The notes beneath the pieces are model-generated. The model saw only the letters and a program-made list of their open reading frames with translations, was not told where the DNA came from and made no database searches. Positions 35,779 through 44,338 of a stretch of DNA of 64,000 bases are shown here, piece by piece. How positions within the stretch are numbered: position 1 is the stretch's first letter; the number at the start of each line of letters is the position of its first letter. The DNA is taken from positions 55,374 to 119,373 of the forward strand of contig CAKZQS010000029.1 of the NCBI GenBank assembly GCA_937141935.1, read 5' to 3'. Made by a program: the position numbers and the translations under genes. Source of the stretch: an uncultured Ectothiorhodospiraceae bacterium (GTDB lineage Bacteria; Pseudomonadota; Gammaproteobacteria; Nevskiales; Oceanococcaceae).

Positions 35779-37826
35779 CAGGCGGCTTTCCAGGTCTTGC
35801 GCTTCTCCTTGGCCAGGGCCACGACCTGGGCGATGTCCTCGTCGCTGTACACGCCGTTCACGCCGGAGATGGCGGCCAGCTTCATGCCGTGCTTCAGGCC
35901 GAGCTTGTAGATCTCCTTGACCTTGCGCCACTCGGTGTCGCGGCCCACGGTGAAGACCTCGAAGCGCCCTTCCAGGGCCAGCACGATGGTCTCGGCCAGG
36001 CAGGCGTAGACGATGTTGGGCGGCAGGCTGATGTCCTTCAGGCCCTTCACCTGCGAGGGCAAGTCGATCTCGCCGGATTCGATGACCAGCACGTCGGGCC
36101 GCTTGGCGCATTCCTCCGGCGGCAGGTCCAGCGGGCGGGCCACGTCGGTGATCACGCAGCCGGGCTTGACCTTGGTGATGTCCAGAATCTTCTTGCCGGC
36201 GCCGGAGGTCGAGGTGACGATCATGTCCATGTCGCCCAGAAAGCCCTCGTAGTCGGCGCAGGCCACCACCTTGGCATCCGGCGTTTCCTTCAGGATCGAG
36301 GCTTTGAGCGCGTCGAGCTTCTTTTGCTGGCGGCCGGCGAGGTAGACCTCGTCGAAGGCCATGGCCAGCAGCCGGGCGCTGACCGAGCCGATGGAGCCGG
36401 TGGCGCCCACCACCATGGTCTTGGCCTGCACGCGCTGGCCCTTGGGCGCCTTGACCAGCCCCATGCGGCGCATCGCGTCGGCCGCGGCCCACAGCGCGCC
36501 GGAGGCCGAATAGCTGTTGCCGGTGGTGACCGGCAGCGGCGCGCGCCGGGCCACGGTGACGCCGGCGTCACCCACCACCTTGGTAAAGGCGCCCAGCCCC
36601 AGGATCTGCGCGCCCATCTTCTGCGCCATGTCGGCGGCGGCCAGCAGCCGGCGGTAGGTGAACTCGGGGCTGCGGCTCAGCATCTCCTTGGGCGTGCCGC
36701 CCACGGCAATCAGCCAGCCTTCGGCCTCCGAGCCGGTGGGCGAGACGATGTTTTCCATCTTGCAATACACCCGCGGCGGCGCGAAGGCGGCCGCCTTCTC
36801 CACCTGATCCATCAGCCGCTTGGGCGTGGATTCGGGCAGCAGCTTGAAGCCCATCTTGATGGCCTCCTGACTCAGCGGGTGAATCACGAAGGCAAAGCGG
36901 CGGATGTTGCGAAAGCTGCCCGTGGGGTGAAGCATCCGCGGCGTGAGCTTGAGCTCCTCGATGATCTCGGCCAGGTCGTCGTCCGAGAGGTCTTCGCGCT
37001 CGCTGCCGGTGGCCGCCAGGATCATCGCCTCAATGACGTTGATGCCCACGGTTTCCTTGAAGGGCTGCGGGCAGACGTCGACCACCAGGTTGACCTGCTG
37101 CGCCTTGAGCCACTCCATGCTGCCCTCGTCCACCGCCGAGGTGATCAGCGTCTTGCCCTTGAGGTTGCCCTCGCCGGAAAACTCGCGGATATCCTCCAGC
37201 GCGCCGACCACCACGTGGGCCTTGGCGATCTCCTTGGCCAGAAAGCGCTGCTTGACCGCCGACAGCTTGGGCAGCACCGCGCCCAGCCGGCGCGCGCCCC
37301 AGATGCCGCTGGCCATCTTGCTGCCGTTGGCGAACACCTCCAGCTGCGGCAGCGAGGTCAGCATGGCCGGCGCGCCGGTTTTCAGCACCGCATCGGCAAA
37401 GAAGAGGTTGGGCGTGTGCTGCGCCATCTCCACGGCCATGTCGTAGTTGACCGTGCCGGACAAGAACAGCACCAGGTTGTTGTCGAAATAGTTGCCCAGC
37501 GCTTTTTGCACATGGCGGATCGCCCGCACCTGCAGCATGCGCCGCAGGCTGGCGCCGGTGGTGGCCGGTACCCGCGTGACCACCTGCAGCAGCTTGTCCG
37601 TGTCCTTGTGCACGAAGCGCTGCGTGCCCACGTCGTAGTGGTCGCGGATCATGCCCAGCCCCACCGCATCGGCATCGGCCTGTGCCCGCCGCAGCAGGTC
37701 CCAGGCCCGCTCCTCGTCGCCGTCCGCCCCCTGGCGGCTTACCCGGAAGTCCTGGCCCAGAAAGCTCGTCTCGAACTCATAGTCCTGCGCAGACGCGCCC
37801 ATCGAAACGGTGATGACGTGCGGCAT
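35778..37826 (-). CDS. Acyl-ACP-reductase-like dehydrogenase with extra N-domain
   Basis: A 682-residue protein in two parts. Residues ~345-640 resemble the cyanobacterial fatty acyl-ACP reductase group: LGLGAFTKVVGDAGV and VTTGNSYSASGALWAAADA (409-450), then a Rossmann motif VVGATGSIGSVSARLLA (473-489), MIVTSTSGAG and GCVITDVARPLDLP. The N-terminal ~340 residues (FLSGTVNYDMAVEMAQ, LITSAVDEGSMEWLKAQQVNLVVDV) are not recognised. It may reduce an activated acyl group to an aldehyde, which is inference. It is translationally coupled to the MBL-like gene. A frameshifted fragment of a paralogue's N-terminus lies at 43975-44239. Confidence 0.75.
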   Translation of the reverse strand: MPHVITVSMGASAQDYEFETSFLGQDFRVSRQGADGDEERAWDLLRRAQADADAVGLGMIRDHYDVGTQRFVHKDTDKLLQVVTRVPATTGASLRRMLQVRAIRHVQKALGNYFDNNLVLFLSGTVNYDMAVEMAQHTPNLFFADAVLKTGAPAMLTSLPQLEVFANGSKMASGIWGARRLGAVLPKLSAVKQRFLAKEIAKAHVVVGALEDIREFSGEGNLKGKTLITSAVDEGSMEWLKAQQVNLVVDVCPQPFKETVGINVIEAMILAATGSEREDLSDDDLAEIIEELKLTPRMLHPTGSFRNIRRFAFVIHPLSQEAIKMGFKLLPESTPKRLMDQVEKAAAFAPPRVYCKMENIVSPTGSEAEGWLIAVGGTPKEMLSRSPEFTYRRLLAAADMAQKMGAQILGLGAFTKVVGDAGVTVARRAPLPVTTGNSYSASGALWAAADAMRRMGLVKAPKGQRVQAKTMVVGATGSIGSVSARLLAMAFDEVYLAGRQQKKLDALKASILKETPDAKVVACADYEGFLGDMDMIVTSTSGAGKKILDITKVKPGCVITDVARPLDLPPEECAKRPDVLVIESGEIDLPSQVKGLKDISLPPNIVYACLAETIVLALEGRFEVFTVGRDTEWRKVKEIYKLGLKHGMKLAAISGVNGVYSDEDIAQVVALAKEKRKTWKAA

Positions 37827-38034
37827 GGAGTGTCCCCTGGCATGGTTGCCCAGCCTACTTTACGGGGTTTGGGAGGTGGCTACGAAGAGAGCTCAGGCGC
37901 AGGGCGGCGTACTGACGCCCTCCGGTCTTGCATTGGTGGAGCGGAGTCGGCACTTCGACACGCACCCCACTGATGACGACCTGGGCCGGTTGCAAGATGC
38001 CGTTCTTGCCGCGCGGGTCCGTCACCGGTTGGCT

Positions 38035-39210
38035 TCAGGCCGGCGCCGCCTTGCGCGACGGCCCCGGGAAGCTGAAGCGCAGCAGCTTGAGCAGCGTGGT
38101 GCCGAACTGGCGGCCGAGCGGGGCGCTGTTGTAGGGCAGCCCGTAGCGCACGGCCAGGGCGTGCACCCGCGGGGCGAGCTCCGGGTAGCGGTTGCTGGGC
38201 AGGTCCGGGAACAGGTGGTGCTCGATCTGGTGCGACAGGTGGCCAGAGAGCACGTGAAACAGCTGGCCGCCGCGGATGTTGCAGGACCCAAGCAGCTGGC
38301 GCACATACCATTGCGCGCGGGTTTCGCCCTCGACGCTGGCACGCGAGAAATGATGCACATCGGCGGGGAAATGCCCGCAGAAGATGATCATGAAGGTCCA
38401 GATGTTGCGCAGGATGTTCGCGCCGATGTTGGCCGCCAGCACGACCAGGAACACGCTGAGCAGCGAGGGGCCCAGCCCGTTCAGTGCAAAGGGGGCGGCC
38501 AGCGCGGTGCCCAGCAGCGGCCACAGCAGCGCATCCTTCAGGCTTTGCAGGCCGACCTTGCGCCGGATCGCCCGCCACTGCGGCCGGGCCTCGCTCCAGC
38601 GCTTCTTGCCGGAGAGCAGTCGGTTGATCTCCAGGTCGTGCAGGGCGATGAACCATTCAAAGAATACGGCCATCAGCACGGTGTTCAGTGGCTGCAGCAG
38701 GTAGAAGGGGTGCCAGCGCTGCTCGCGGGTCACGCGGAGCATCCCGTAGCCGATGTCGCGGTCGCGGCCGAGCACGTTGGTCCAGGTGTGGTGCACGACG
38801 TTGTGCGAGTGCATCCACTGGTCGGAGGGGCAGCCGTGGTTCCACTCCCAGGTGTTGGACTGGATGGCCGGGTCCTTCATCCAGTCCCACTGGGCGTGCA
38901 GCACGTTGTGGGCGATCTCCATGTTTTCGAGGATCTTGGCCAGCGCCAGCGCGAGGACGCCGGCGGCCAGGGTCAGGCCGAAGGCCCAGGGACCGGCCAG
39001 CGCGTGGCCCCAGACCGGCAGCAGCAGGATGCTGGCGAAGATCAGCGCGCGGCCGGCCACGCCGATGCGGCGCTGGGTGCCGATCAGCCGCAGGATGTAG
39101 CGGCGGTCGCGCTCGCCGCGCGAAGCCAGCACCTCCTCGCGCATGGCATCGAGTTCGCGGCCGAATTCCTCGACCTGTTCGGGGCTCATGTAGGTGTGGG
39201 CGGGGTGCAT
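38035..39210 (-). CDS. Membrane fatty acid desaturase
   Basis: A 391-residue di-iron membrane enzyme. Two hydrophobic hairpins frame the three His boxes: HNVLHAQWDW (from His101), HSHNVVHHTWTN (from His134) and HLSHQIEHHLFP near the end. This is the DesA3/DesB type that inserts a double bond into acyl-CoA or phospholipid acyl chains at the inner membrane. The reductase that follows it in the genome (39233) supplies the electrons, as in the DesA3/Rv3230c pair. Regulation cannot be read here; no TetR gene is adjacent. Confidence 0.93.
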   Translation of the reverse strand: MHPAHTYMSPEQVEEFGRELDAMREEVLASRGERDRRYILRLIGTQRRIGVAGRALIFASILLLPVWGHALAGPWAFGLTLAAGVLALALAKILENMEIAHNVLHAQWDWMKDPAIQSNTWEWNHGCPSDQWMHSHNVVHHTWTNVLGRDRDIGYGMLRVTREQRWHPFYLLQPLNTVLMAVFFEWFIALHDLEINRLLSGKKRWSEARPQWRAIRRKVGLQSLKDALLWPLLGTALAAPFALNGLGPSLLSVFLVVLAANIGANILRNIWTFMIIFCGHFPADVHHFSRASVEGETRAQWYVRQLLGSCNIRGGQLFHVLSGHLSHQIEHHLFPDLPSNRYPELAPRVHALAVRYGLPYNSAPLGRQFGTTLLKLLRFSFPGPSRKAAPA

Positions 39211-39232
39211 GGCGTTCTCTGGGGTCTAGGTG

Positions 39233-40351
39233 CTACAGCGCGAGTTCGCAGTCGCCGGCGGCGGCGCAGATGCAAGTCTGCACGCGGCTGCCGGCCTCGC
39301 TGATCAGGCGGCCATCGCGCAGGTCACGCACGGCGCCGCCGAGCAGTTCGGTGGTGCAGGTATGGCAGATGCCCATGCGGCAGCCGTGCGGCGGGTTCAG
39401 CCCGGCATCCTCGGCCACGCGCAGCAAAGGGACGTCGCCGTCGGCCGTCGCTTCGGTTGCGCTGCTGGCAAAGCGCACCCGGCCGCCGATGGCGCCGTCG
39501 GGCAGGCCGGCAAAATCGGCGCGGAAGCGCTCGATGTGCAGGCGGCGGCTTTCGCCGGCCTGGGCAAAGTGCTCCTCCAGCGCGGCCAGCAGGCCCGGCG
39601 GGCCGCAGGCGTAGACCTCGCGCTCGAGCCAGTCCGGGCACAGCCGGCCCAGCTGGGCGGCGGAAAAATAGCCCTTGGTCTGCTTCTCCGCCCCGTATTC
39701 GTGCGTGTACACCGGGTGCAGCGTGTAGCGGTCGTGCTCCTGCGCCAGCTGGGTGAGTTCGGCGCCAAAGATCAGGTCGCGGTCATGCGGCGCGTAGTGG
39801 ATGTGCACCGTGTCCGGCAGGCGTTGCTGGGCGACCAGGCTGCGCAGCATGCTCATCGCCGGGGTAATGCCGCTGCCCGCCGTGATGAACAGCGGCCGTA
39901 CCGGCTGGGCATCGGGCAGGTAGAAATCCCCCTGCGGCAGGCCCACCGGCAGAAAGTCGCCTACGCGCACCTTGCGCACCAGATAATGCGAGATGCGGCC
40001 GCCGTCGATGGCTTTCACCGTGATCGTGAAGCGGCCATCGCGCCGCTCCGGCGGCGAGGAAATCGTGTAGGTGCGCGTGTAATGCATGCCCTCGACCGGC
40101 ACACCCACGCGGATGTGCTGCCCGGCGCGGTGCCCGCGCCAGTTCAGGCCGGGCTTGAGCGTCAGCGTGCGGGAATTCCTGGTTTCATCCCAGATCTCCA
40201 CCACCCGGGCCTGCAGCTTGTGCGTGCTCCACAGCGGATTGACCAGCTCGGCGTAATGCGACAGGCGCAGCGGGTAGGTGTAGAGGTCCGCGACGGCCCG
40301 CAGCCGCGACAGCAGCGGGCGGCTCGTCCGGTGATCGGGGGCGGGGGTCAT
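39233..40351 (-). CDS. Flavin and 2Fe-2S oxidoreductase, desaturase partner
   Basis: A 372-residue electron-transfer protein of the ferredoxin-NADP reductase type. FAD-binding RTYTISSPPE is followed by the NAD(P) block FITAGSGITPAMSMLRSL and VYACGPPGLL. A C-terminal plant-type ferredoxin domain has cysteines in CRMGICHTC and a final CICAAAG. It carries electrons from NAD(P)H to the desaturase 22 bp downstream, and the two form an operon. The N-terminal ~50 residues are an extra helical part common to desaturase-linked members. Confidence 0.93.
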   Translation of the reverse strand: MTPAPDHRTSRPLLSRLRAVADLYTYPLRLSHYAELVNPLWSTHKLQARVVEIWDETRNSRTLTLKPGLNWRGHRAGQHIRVGVPVEGMHYTRTYTISSPPERRDGRFTITVKAIDGGRISHYLVRKVRVGDFLPVGLPQGDFYLPDAQPVRPLFITAGSGITPAMSMLRSLVAQQRLPDTVHIHYAPHDRDLIFGAELTQLAQEHDRYTLHPVYTHEYGAEKQTKGYFSAAQLGRLCPDWLEREVYACGPPGLLAALEEHFAQAGESRRLHIERFRADFAGLPDGAIGGRVRFASSATEATADGDVPLLRVAEDAGLNPPHGCRMGICHTCTTELLGGAVRDLRDGRLISEAGSRVQTCICAAAGDCELAL

Positions 40352-40615
40352 GGCTGCCTCGTGAAGGGTCCGCGTGCGGGCATTGCTCTCAAGCTACGTG
40401 CGCCAATGGGAATCCAGATGCCCATTGTGCACCGCTACCACCATCCAGCTCCGCTTGGCGAGGGGCTGCGCTGCCGGCAGTCGGGATGGTCTTCATCCCT
40501 ATCTGCATGATCTCGCTCGCCCGCGTCGCTGCTGTCCGGGAGCCTGATACGAGCTTGTGAACTCTTACTTCCCTCCCGCGGTGGGTCAAGTCGAGCGCGC
40601 CAACGATCATAACGA

Positions 40616-40642
40616 TTGACGTTTAACGAATGGCGTTATAGT
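40616..40642 (+). promoter_or_regulatory. Promoter of the higBA remnant
   Basis: TTGACG at 40616-40621 and TATAGT at 40637-40642 are good sigma-70 boxes, spaced 15 bp apart (a little short). The overlapping AACGATnnnnACGATT and AACG-rich sequence is what a HigA operator could look like. The higB remnant starts at 40651. Confidence 0.6.
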
Positions 40643-40650
40643 CATGGTGT

Positions 40651-40836
40651 CATGATCAAGTCCTTTCGTTGCAGGGCACCGAAGCACTCTTTAGGACGGG
40701 GCGTTGGGCGAAGTTCGCGAACGTCAGACGGGTGGCGGAGCGCAAGCTCACGCAACTGGATGCCACGGTGATTCTGGACGACTTGAAAGCGCCGCCCGGC
40801 AACCGACTTGAGGCGCTGGCGCCACTAGGAGTTTGA
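40651..40836 (+). pseudogene. higB: Broken higB toxin
   Basis: The start MIKSFRC is that of HigB (RelE-like mRNA interferase). Next the frame should read KGTEALF, but TGC AG GGC has lost one base, so from codon 8 the homology moves to the next frame: GTEALFRTG..FANVRRVAERKLTQLDA...DDLKAPPGNRLEAL. It then ends APLGV-stop, where HigB should continue about 35 more residues with the catalytic end (GQ-SIRINDQWR-CFRW-type). It is therefore both frameshifted and truncated, and no toxin can be made. The stop lies next to the higA start. Confidence 0.85.
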
Positions 40837-40838
40837 GT

Positions 40839-41144
40839 ATGGCCTTCAAGAACAAGATGCGCCCCGTACACCCCGGCGAGGTCTTGCGCGAGGACTACCT
40901 GGAGCCTTTGGGCATGTCGGCCAATGCGCTGGCCAAGGCCTTGCGGGTCAATGCGCCGCGTATCAACGACATCGTTCGCGAGCGACGCGGTATTACCAGC
41001 GACACGGCGCTGCGGCTGGCGCGTTACTTCGGTGGCTCAGCCCAGCACTGGATGAACCTGCAGATGGCCTACGAGCTGCGCAAGGCCGAGATCGAGAGCG
41101 AGGCGCAGATCGCGCGGGAAGTGATTCCGCGAGAGGCCGCGTAG
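40839..41144 (+). CDS. higA: HigA-family antitoxin, orphaned
   Basis: A 101-residue XRE-type DNA-binding protein: MRPVHPGEVLREDYLEPLGMSANALAKALRVNAPRINDIVRERR is the HigA opening with its helix-turn-helix, followed by GGSAQHWMNLQMAYELRKAE. The gene is intact although its toxin partner upstream is broken, so it may persist as a self-repressor or as an anti-addiction antitoxin against other HigB proteins. Start chosen at the ATG at 40839, with GGAGTTTGAGT ahead of it. Confidence 0.93.
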   Translation: MAFKNKMRPVHPGEVLREDYLEPLGMSANALAKALRVNAPRINDIVRERRGITSDTALRLARYFGGSAQHWMNLQMAYELRKAEIESEAQIAREVIPREAA

Positions 41145-41340
41145 TCCCGCTTCAGGCCGGTAGCGCCTGACCTCCCCCTCGCCGAGATCCCCCGGCACTT
41201 GCGCCGCTTCGCCCCCTCGCCCCCTCGACCGCGGCGAGGAACTACTGGAATAGGTGCGTAATGCGCGATTCTGTGATCACATCAAGCGAGGCTCGCTGCG
41301 CGCCCCGCGTGAACCGAACAGCAGGGACCAATAACAGATC

Positions 41341-42165
41341 ATGAGCGTTTGGGAAGATTTTCTGCAGCTGTACCAGGACCCGCTATTCGTCTGGTTTCCG
41401 GTGGCGACGGTGGGTGTCAGCATGGCGGCGTTCATGCTGTTCGCCTTGCCGTTGACGGCCATTGCCGCCGCCGATCCCGCCTGGGCGCGGCCCTATCGCA
41501 TTCAAAGCCGGAAAGCACGCCCGGGGGTGTTCTGGCCGTCGGTGTGGTCCTGGCTGGAAAACAACCTTTGGCTCATGGCCGCCAGTGCGCTGGCGTGGCC
41601 GATACTTCGCCTCAGCGGCGTGCACATGGGGCCATTGCCACCGTGGTACGTCGTGCTGGGCTCGCTGCTCCTCTTCGTTTACCTCGACGACTTTCTCTAC
41701 TACGGCTTTCACCGCCTCATGCATCGTCGCTGGTGGTTCAAGCGGGTGCATGGCAAGCACCACCGCATCTACACGCCCTGGGCCATCACCGGCAATTACA
41801 TGCACCCCTTTGAGTATGTGATGACCGGAACCATCATGCTTGTCGGCCCACTGCTGCTGGGGTCGCATCTGCTGACCATTTGGCTGTGGGTGGTGTTCCG
41901 GCAGTGGGAGGCGGCGGAAGGTCACTGCGGCTATGCCTTTCCCTGGTCCCCGACGCGGTTTCTGCCCTTTTCAGACAGCTCGCTGCATCACGACTTTCAC
42001 CACAGCCGTGTGCGGGGCAACTACGCGGGATTTCTGGCGATCTGGGACCGGGTGTTCCGCACCGTCATCAAGGGGTATCCCACCGCGGTGCACGCCTTTC
42101 GAGAGCGCGCCGCCCATGGTCCTCAGCCCGATTCGACAAACCAGGGCGTTGCGGCGAAGTCGTGA
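41341..42165 (+). CDS. Sterol desaturase / fatty acid hydroxylase family enzyme
   Basis: A 274-residue di-iron membrane protein with four hydrophobic segments and the family His clusters HRLMH, HGKHH (in FKRVHGKHHRIYTPWAITGNYMHPFEY) and SSLHHDFHHSRVRGNY. The block REWEA-type QWEAAEGHCGYAFPWSP resembles C-4 methylsterol oxidases (ERG25-like) more than fatty acid hydroxylases. Substrates in bacteria may be sterols, hopanoids, carotenoids or lipids; none is shown. The gene stands alone in the accessory region between the higBA remnant and gene fragments. Confidence 0.85.
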   Translation: MSVWEDFLQLYQDPLFVWFPVATVGVSMAAFMLFALPLTAIAAADPAWARPYRIQSRKARPGVFWPSVWSWLENNLWLMAASALAWPILRLSGVHMGPLPPWYVVLGSLLLFVYLDDFLYYGFHRLMHRRWWFKRVHGKHHRIYTPWAITGNYMHPFEYVMTGTIMLVGPLLLGSHLLTIWLWVVFRQWEAAEGHCGYAFPWSPTRFLPFSDSSLHHDFHHSRVRGNYAGFLAIWDRVFRTVIKGYPTAVHAFRERAAHGPQPDSTNQGVAAKS

Positions 42166-42261
42166 TCCGCACCTGAATCGCTACGGGTTCGATCGACGGC
42201 TTAGAGCCATTTTCCCGGGACTAGGAAGGTCGGCTCGTGGAAGGCGTGGGGGAGTTCTCCC

Positions 42262-42345
42262 GATGCGGCGCTGGACGAGGCCGCTGCCGCCGAACGGCTG
42301 GGCCTGCTGGAGCACGGACTTGCGGCGACGACCTACCTGAGCTGA
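42262..42345 (+). pseudogene. Remnant of a speA 3' end
   Basis: Twenty-seven codons and a stop whose translation ends ERLGLLEHGLAATTYLS. Intact SpeA ends ELLGLLERGLGATTYLS at 34962, and the DNA match is plain over about 80 bp. No SpeA sequence lies upstream. It occupies the 42166-42504 gap together with the terminator of the converging CHRD gene; nothing else was seen in that gap. Confidence 0.8.
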
Positions 42346-42455
42346 GGGGCGGGTGTCGCCCGCCAAGGCGCGAGGGGCGACGGAACCCCTAGCCTACCGG
42401 CGTGTGGGAAAGCGCCCGGAACGCGCTGCCACGGTACCGCAAGGGCGCTCGTTAC

Positions 42456-42492
42456 CCAAAAAGACGGGCGGAGGCCTTTTGCAGGCCTCCGC
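42456..42492 (-). terminator. Terminator of the CHRD gene
   Basis: The 10-bp perfect stem GCGGAGGCCT/AGGCCTCCGC with a five-base loop lies 13 bp past the CHRD stop. On the minus strand it is followed by a T-rich CTTTTTGGG. Confidence 0.8.
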
Positions 42493-42504
42493 TGCCGAGG
42501 CGGC

Positions 42505-42990
42505 TTAGAACGGCACGTAAGGCGCGTTCGGGATGCTGACGGGGATGATTTGACCACGTACAGCGCCGTCCGGGTCCGCGACCGTATGGACGTTGACATA
42601 CCCTTGGTCGCCACCCAGAACTTGCAACGCGGCGTCAAAGGTCGCTGCGCCGACATCTTCACGCACGAGAACGTTGACGAAAGTGCCGGTCAGCGGCTCA
42701 TCCGTGTCGCTGTTGTACAGAGTCACGATCACGGGGCCGTTACTGTCGGCGTCAGCAGGGCCGTGGATATGGGCGGCCGTGATGTCGGTGAGGCCCAGAC
42801 ATCCCATGCGGTATCGAACGCGGTTCGGAGTGGTCTGCACAAAGGTCGCGAAGCAACTGGCGTTGGTGCCGGTCACGGTCGGTACATGGATTTCCTGGCT
42901 CGGAGACATTGTCACCATCCAGCCTTCGTGCGCCGCCAGCGTCGACGTGCTGATGAGGGCGGCAGCCATTCCAACAAGAAACGTCTTCAT
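42505..42990 (-). CDS. Exported CHRD-domain protein
   Basis: A 161-residue protein started at the ATG at 42990, preceded by GGGAGATACG, with signal peptide MKTFLVGMAAALISTSTLAA. The CHRD (chordin-like) fold shows as TAAHIHGPADADSNGPVIVTLY and GYVNVHTVADPDGAVRGQI. Two Cys (CFATF, MGCLG) may pair. CHRD proteins are small exported beta-sandwiches of unknown bacterial function. It stands alone with its own terminator between gene fragments. Confidence 0.88.
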   Translation of the reverse strand: MKTFLVGMAAALISTSTLAAHEGWMVTMSPSQEIHVPTVTGTNASCFATFVQTTPNRVRYRMGCLGLTDITAAHIHGPADADSNGPVIVTLYNSDTDEPLTGTFVNVLVREDVGAATFDAALQVLGGDQGYVNVHTVADPDGAVRGQIIPVSIPNAPYVPF

Positions 42991-43370
42991 ATTGCGTATC
43001 TCCCGTTTCGGTTTTTTTTCAGCCGGCCGAATTGCCTGCACTGAGCTCCCATATACGACGGCGAACTTTCCCCGGATGCACCGCGTGGATAGGTCATTAC
43101 AAACAACCACTTGAGAGCGTTTCCACGTGGTCGGCGGGCACTTGCCTGCCCTGAGAAAGCCGCGCTCCGCTCTAAGGTGCGCGGGCGCGCTGGCGTGCCA
43201 AGGAAGACGGGTCGGGAGGGATTACCCGTCCAGGACCGCCGGCGGCCTTGGGCCAGAGGGATAATCCCGGCTTGATTCAGCCACGGGTACTCAACGCTCG
43301 CGCCCCGTCAGGTGCCGCGCATCGCCGGGCCATACGGACGAGCAGTTGGAATGACGCGCAGCGAGCCTGC

Positions 43371-43973
43371 TCAGCGCTTGCGCCGCTTCCCCCCGCCCGC
43401 ACGCGGCGGCAGCCCGGTGTGCTGGGTCAGCACCTGCCCGCGTTTGGCGGCGGACGATTTGCCCCGCCGCTTGGCATCGGCCGTGGCCGAGTTCTTGCGC
43501 CGCGGTGACTGGTAGGCGCCGCGGGGGTCGGGCTGGGTGGCCGGAATCAGGCAGTGCGGCTTGTCGCCGATCAGATCGCGGCGGCCCATGCGCTCCAGCG
43601 CCTCTTTCAGCAGCGCCCAGTTGGCCGGGTCGTGGTAGCGCAAAAAGGCCTTGTGCAGGCGGCGCTGCTCAGGGGACTTGGGCGTGGCCACGCCCTCGCT
43701 CTTGTAGCTGACCTTTTTGAGCGGGTTCTTCTCGGTGTAGTACATCGCCGTGGCGGTGGCCATGGGCGAGGGGTAAAAGGCCTGCACCTGATCGGCACGA
43801 AAGCCGTACTTCTTCAGCCACAGGGCCAGGTTTAGCATGTCCTCATCGCTGGTGCCCGGGTGGGCGGCGATGAAGTAGGGGGTCAGGTACTGCTCCTTGC
43901 CCGCCTCTTTGGTGAACTTCTCGAACAGGCGCTTGAACTCGTCGTAGGCGCCAATGCCCGGCTTCATCATCGC
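43371..43973 (-). pseudogene. Truncated copy of the ygiQ 3' end
   Basis: About 200 codons from [12 protein letters not shown] to the stop RKR, nearly identical to the last part of the intact ygiQ at 53101-53703 and in the same direction. The radical SAM part is absent, so it cannot work. At its 5' edge (about 43972) the sequence passes directly into another gene fragment. Together with ygiQ it forms ~600-bp direct repeats around the restriction operon. The 260 bp to its left (43111-43370) holds nothing recognisable. Confidence 0.92.
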
Positions 43974-43974
43974 G

Positions 43975-44239
43975 CTCCAGGCTGGCGCGCATGGTCGCCG
44001 GAACCTGTGTGACGACACACCTGCAGGAGCTCGTGGGTGTATTCGTCCACGAACCGCTGTGCGCCCTCGCAGTAGTGGCCGCGGATCATTCCCGGGCCCA
44101 CCGTGTCGGTGTCCGACTGCGCCCACCGCAGCAGATCCCTGGCCCAACCCCCGACGCCGTCGTTCCGCTTGCGGGCAACCCGGATGCCCCGACCCAGAAC
44201 CGTCGCCTCGTAGACATCATTCAGCAAAAGCGACCCCAT
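43975..44239 (-). pseudogene. Remnant of an acyl-ACP-reductase-like 5' end
   Basis: The translation ([50 protein letters not shown]) matches residues ~9-83 of the 682-residue dehydrogenase encoded at 35778-37826, at clear but reduced identity. After LLQV the match shifts frame ([14 protein letters not shown] against VTRVPATTGASLRR), so one base was gained or lost. The match stops where the ygiQ fragment begins. It is a diverged, broken paralogue rather than a recent copy. Confidence 0.85.
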
Positions 44240-44338
44240 CGACTCGAATGCGGCATTGCCTATTCCCTAGCATTTGTGCCACGCGGGCTTTGCGCGGGGG
44301 TGGCGCAACGGGCGACGCAAACTACAGGACGCCGGTCA

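Noticed and set aside
40389..40610. A 73-codon minus-strand frame between the reductase and the higBA remnant
   Set aside because: No domain, no ribosome site and no partner; the region is better read as promoter DNA and filler.
43371..44147. A single 258-codon gene reading from the dehydrogenase fragment into the ygiQ fragment
   Set aside because: The first ~58 codons are in the wrong frame for the dehydrogenase match and the rest is a cut YgiQ; it is a chance fusion of two fragments.
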